A stretch of DNA of 64,000 nt from Dictyobacter vulcani (GTDB taxonomy: Bacteria; Chloroflexota; Ktedonobacteria; Ktedonobacterales; Ktedonobacteraceae): the NCBI RefSeq assembly GCF_008974265.1, contig NZ_BKZW01000003.1:496001-560000 (forward strand). The letters run 5' to 3'. The first letter of the stretch is position 1. Every line of letters begins with the position of its first letter. The notes beneath the pieces are model-generated. The model saw nothing but the letters and a program-made list of their open reading frames with translations. It was not told where the DNA came from and did not search any database. A program made the translations under genes and the position numbers. Shown here piece after piece: positions 62,366 to 64,000 of this stretch.

Positions 62366-62720
62366 TTACGTACGTTGGGTCAGGGCCAGGCGAACTCCAA
62401 GGCCAACAAAAACACCTCCAGTGAGCCAGTGCATAAATCTGCTTGTACCTGCATGGTTTTTGAGCCAGCGACTAAGCAAGCTTGCCAGGAGCGCGATACT
62501 GCTATCAACAGCCAGGCCAGTAATATTAAACACGAGACCGAGAACGAATAACTGCATCGGGACATGGTTCTGTGATGGATTGACAAATTGCGGTAAAAAG
62601 GCAAGGTAGAAGAAGGCTACTTTTGGATTTAGCAGTGTGGTCAGCATTCCTTGCAAAAAGATTTTTGTGTTTCCTCGAAAAGCAAAAAGATATTTGTTAG
62701 TGTTGGCATAGAGATGTTCC
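62366..62720 (-). pseudogene. LysE/RhtB amino-acid exporter, C-terminal remnant
   Basis: GMLTTLLNPKVAFFYLAFLP plus QFVNPSQ, followed by two further helices, is the C-terminal half of LysE/RhtB carriers. The frame continues upstream (KYLFAFRGNTKIFLQ) to about 62720, then meets a stop. The N-terminal about 100 residues of the family, including the first three helices, are absent. A remnant. Confidence 0.75.
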
Positions 62721-62862
62721 TTTCTTACCTGCTATCTGGTTTGGCATTCGATATTCTTTTCTTCGTGATACTTACTATCTTACCCGCAAATGGAAGGTTG
62801 TGGTAGTCGCGCCAAGATGCGTCGACAATATTGCCCGCAAACCTGTGGCAAACATCCCGACG

Positions 62863-62912
62863 AAATGAAGGCGGCGATACACAACTGCATGTGTGCATCG
62901 CCGCCTTCATTT
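62863..62912 (-). terminator. Terminator of the MHS transporter gene
   Basis: A 16-bp perfect stem (62863-62878 with 62897-62912) with an ACAC/GTGT extension, about 55 bp past the transporter stop. Confidence 0.75.
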
Positions 62913-62967
62913 TTGTTCAAGTCACCAGATAGTAGAAAGACTCTGGTGTGCCGGACTAGCAATACGT

Positions 62968-64000
62968 TTAGTCTTCGCCGGCCAGGATCAGAACCGGACT
63001 GACTTTATCTTCTTCGGTACTGGAGATATCGGCGTGGGTCAACTCTTTGAGTCCGAGCACTGAGGCAAATGAGATGACCGCCAGGATGATGATATAGATC
63101 GACACAGCTTGCCAGGAGCCTGCCCCGATGTTGATAACTACATCGCTGCGCCCCATGGCTGCCAGGCTGGTTTTGCCGTTAAGGAGCAGTAAGGCGATAA
63201 TTGGAGCCAATCCACCAGCCAGTGGAGCCGCCAGTTGATAACCGAGCGAAGCACCACTGTAGCGTGAGCGGGTGCTGAAGCGTTCGGCAATCATGGCTGC
63301 CTGAGGTCCATAGACCCAGGAATGGAAGAAGGCCAGTGAGAGAATGACAGCCAGGACAAAGAGGACGGTCGAGCCGCTATTCATTAATAGATAGTATGGG
63401 AAGGCGAACGCGATCATCAATACGCAACCAATCAGATACCAGCGGCGGCGACCAATGCGGTCTGAAATAGCGCCGAAGACGGGAATGGTGCACATTTCTA
63501 AGACTGCGGCTGCGATGATGCTGTTCAGGATCAACGTTTTATTGAGGAGCAGTTTATCTACGCCATAGGTGACCACAAACGTGGTGAAGAGGTAGAATGG
63601 TGCCTGCTCGATGAAACGGGATCCGGCACTCAGTAAAATTTCGGGTGTACTATGACGGAAAGCATGTCCCAGCGGTGAGGAGGCCTCGCGATTCTGCTCT
63701 TTGACTTTGGCGAAGAGCGGAGTCTCCATGACACGTAGACGAATATACAGTCCGATGATAATCAGCAAGGCGCTGACAAAGAAGGGAATACGCCAGCCCC
63801 AGGACAAGAAGGTATCTGCTCCCATCGATGATTGGACGATGTTAACGACAATCGTTGAGAGGGCCAGACCCAGTGGCGCACCGAGCTGTGGCCAGCTGGC
63901 CCAGAAACCACGATTGCTTTTATGTCCATATTCCATTGCCAGCAGGACCGAGCCGCCCCATTCGCCGCCCACGCCCAGGCCCTGGAACAGGCGCATGATG
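62968..64000 (-). CDS. MHS-family MFS transporter (5' end outside window)
   Basis: The visible part (over 340 residues) has the second half of helices 4-12 of a metabolite:H+ symporter: LFQGLGVGGEWGGSVLLAME, the MHS-characteristic helix 4 motif; WGWRIPFFVSALLIIIGLYI; RVMETPLF; the FGAISDRIGRRRWYLIGCVL loop; and YGPQAAMIAERFSTRSRYSG. MHS carriers import di- or tricarboxylates, shikimate, proline betaine or similar. The substrate is not indicated. Confidence 0.88.
   Translation of the reverse strand, partial: IMRLFQGLGVGGEWGGSVLLAMEYGHKSNRGFWASWPQLGAPLGLALSTIVVNIVQSSMGADTFLSWGWRIPFFVSALLIIIGLYIRLRVMETPLFAKVKEQNREASSPLGHAFRHSTPEILLSAGSRFIEQAPFYLFTTFVVTYGVDKLLLNKTLILNSIIAAAVLEMCTIPVFGAISDRIGRRRWYLIGCVLMIAFAFPYYLLMNSGSTVLFVLAVILSLAFFHSWVYGPQAAMIAERFSTRSRYSGASLGYQLAAPLAGGLAPIIALLLLNGKTSLAAMGRSDVVINIGAGSWQAVSIYIIILAVISFASVLGLKELTHADISSTEEDKVSPVLILAGED

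Noticed and set aside
62725..62910. 61-codon minus-strand frame downstream of the MHS transporter
   Set aside because: It coincides with the terminator hairpin and has no ribosome site or family.
1..64000. tRNA or rRNA genes
   Set aside because: No cloverleaf with conserved T-loop or conserved rRNA stretch was recognised by eye; a dedicated search would be needed to be sure.

Overview
The window looks like a chromosomal segment of a filamentous, soil-type Chloroflexota bacterium, most likely class Ktedonobacteria. The signs are a Ser/Thr kinase fused to WD40 repeats with a YRDLKPDN catalytic loop, a large AAA-TPR-LuxR regulator, ECF sigma/Rieske and DUF1326 proteins, and a run of secreted glycosidases joined by Pro-Thr linkers. 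Base composition is moderate. The taxonomic placement is inference from gene content. No rRNA, tRNA or CRISPR array was seen.

Layout. 1-4 kb: the kinase-WD40 gene (cut by the window edge), a truncated lipoprotein hydrolase followed by about 0.5 kb that may be an insertion-sequence remnant, and a DUF1361 membrane protein. 4-9 kb: glutamine-dependent NAD synthetase followed by a ChrB-like protein, two membrane proteins and an FMN reductase. 9-12 kb: DUF1326 and a divergent HMA metal-binding protein, an RDD protein, and a zinc-ribbon membrane protein. 12-16 kb: UV endonuclease UvsE, an EEP-family phosphoesterase, 3-methyladenine glycosylase, UPF0158. 16-20 kb: a GT39-like glycosyltransferase, a GNAT fragment, an SDR, a deazaflavin-type oxidoreductase with its TetR regulator. 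20-26 kb: metallophosphoesterase, a small repeat protein, an AAA-LuxR regulator, an HSL esterase. 26-35 kb: a secreted phosphatase-superfamily protein, MazG, a frameshifted aldo/keto reductase, an MFS/WYL-regulator divergent pair, a GCS2-type ligase, a second MFS carrier.

36-58 kb is mostly a secretome region: CBM2-GH6 cellulase, a GH5 mannanase remnant, an S53-type peptidase, pullulanase, alpha-amylase, an FG-GAP adhesin-like protein, a WxL-like protein with its DUF916-like partner, two GH18 chitinases and a GH16-CBM56 beta-glucanase next to a LacI-family regulator. Embedded at 39-42 kb is an ECF sigma factor with a Rieske protein and a divergent lipoprotein. 60-64 kb: a bacteriorhodopsin-like proton pump gene, a methyltransferase, a LysE remnant and an MHS-family transporter cut by the right edge. 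Together the secretome genes would break down cellulose, starch, chitin and beta-1,3-glucan (fungal and plant debris), with LacI as a plausible local controller.

Most notable: the rhodopsin, which keeps every residue of the bacteriorhodopsin proton path; the sigma/Rieske pair; the WxL/DUF916-like locus; two very long perfect palindromes (58 and 55 bp); and three genes each broken by exactly one missing G in a G-run, a pattern that points to sequencing compression rather than true pseudogenes.
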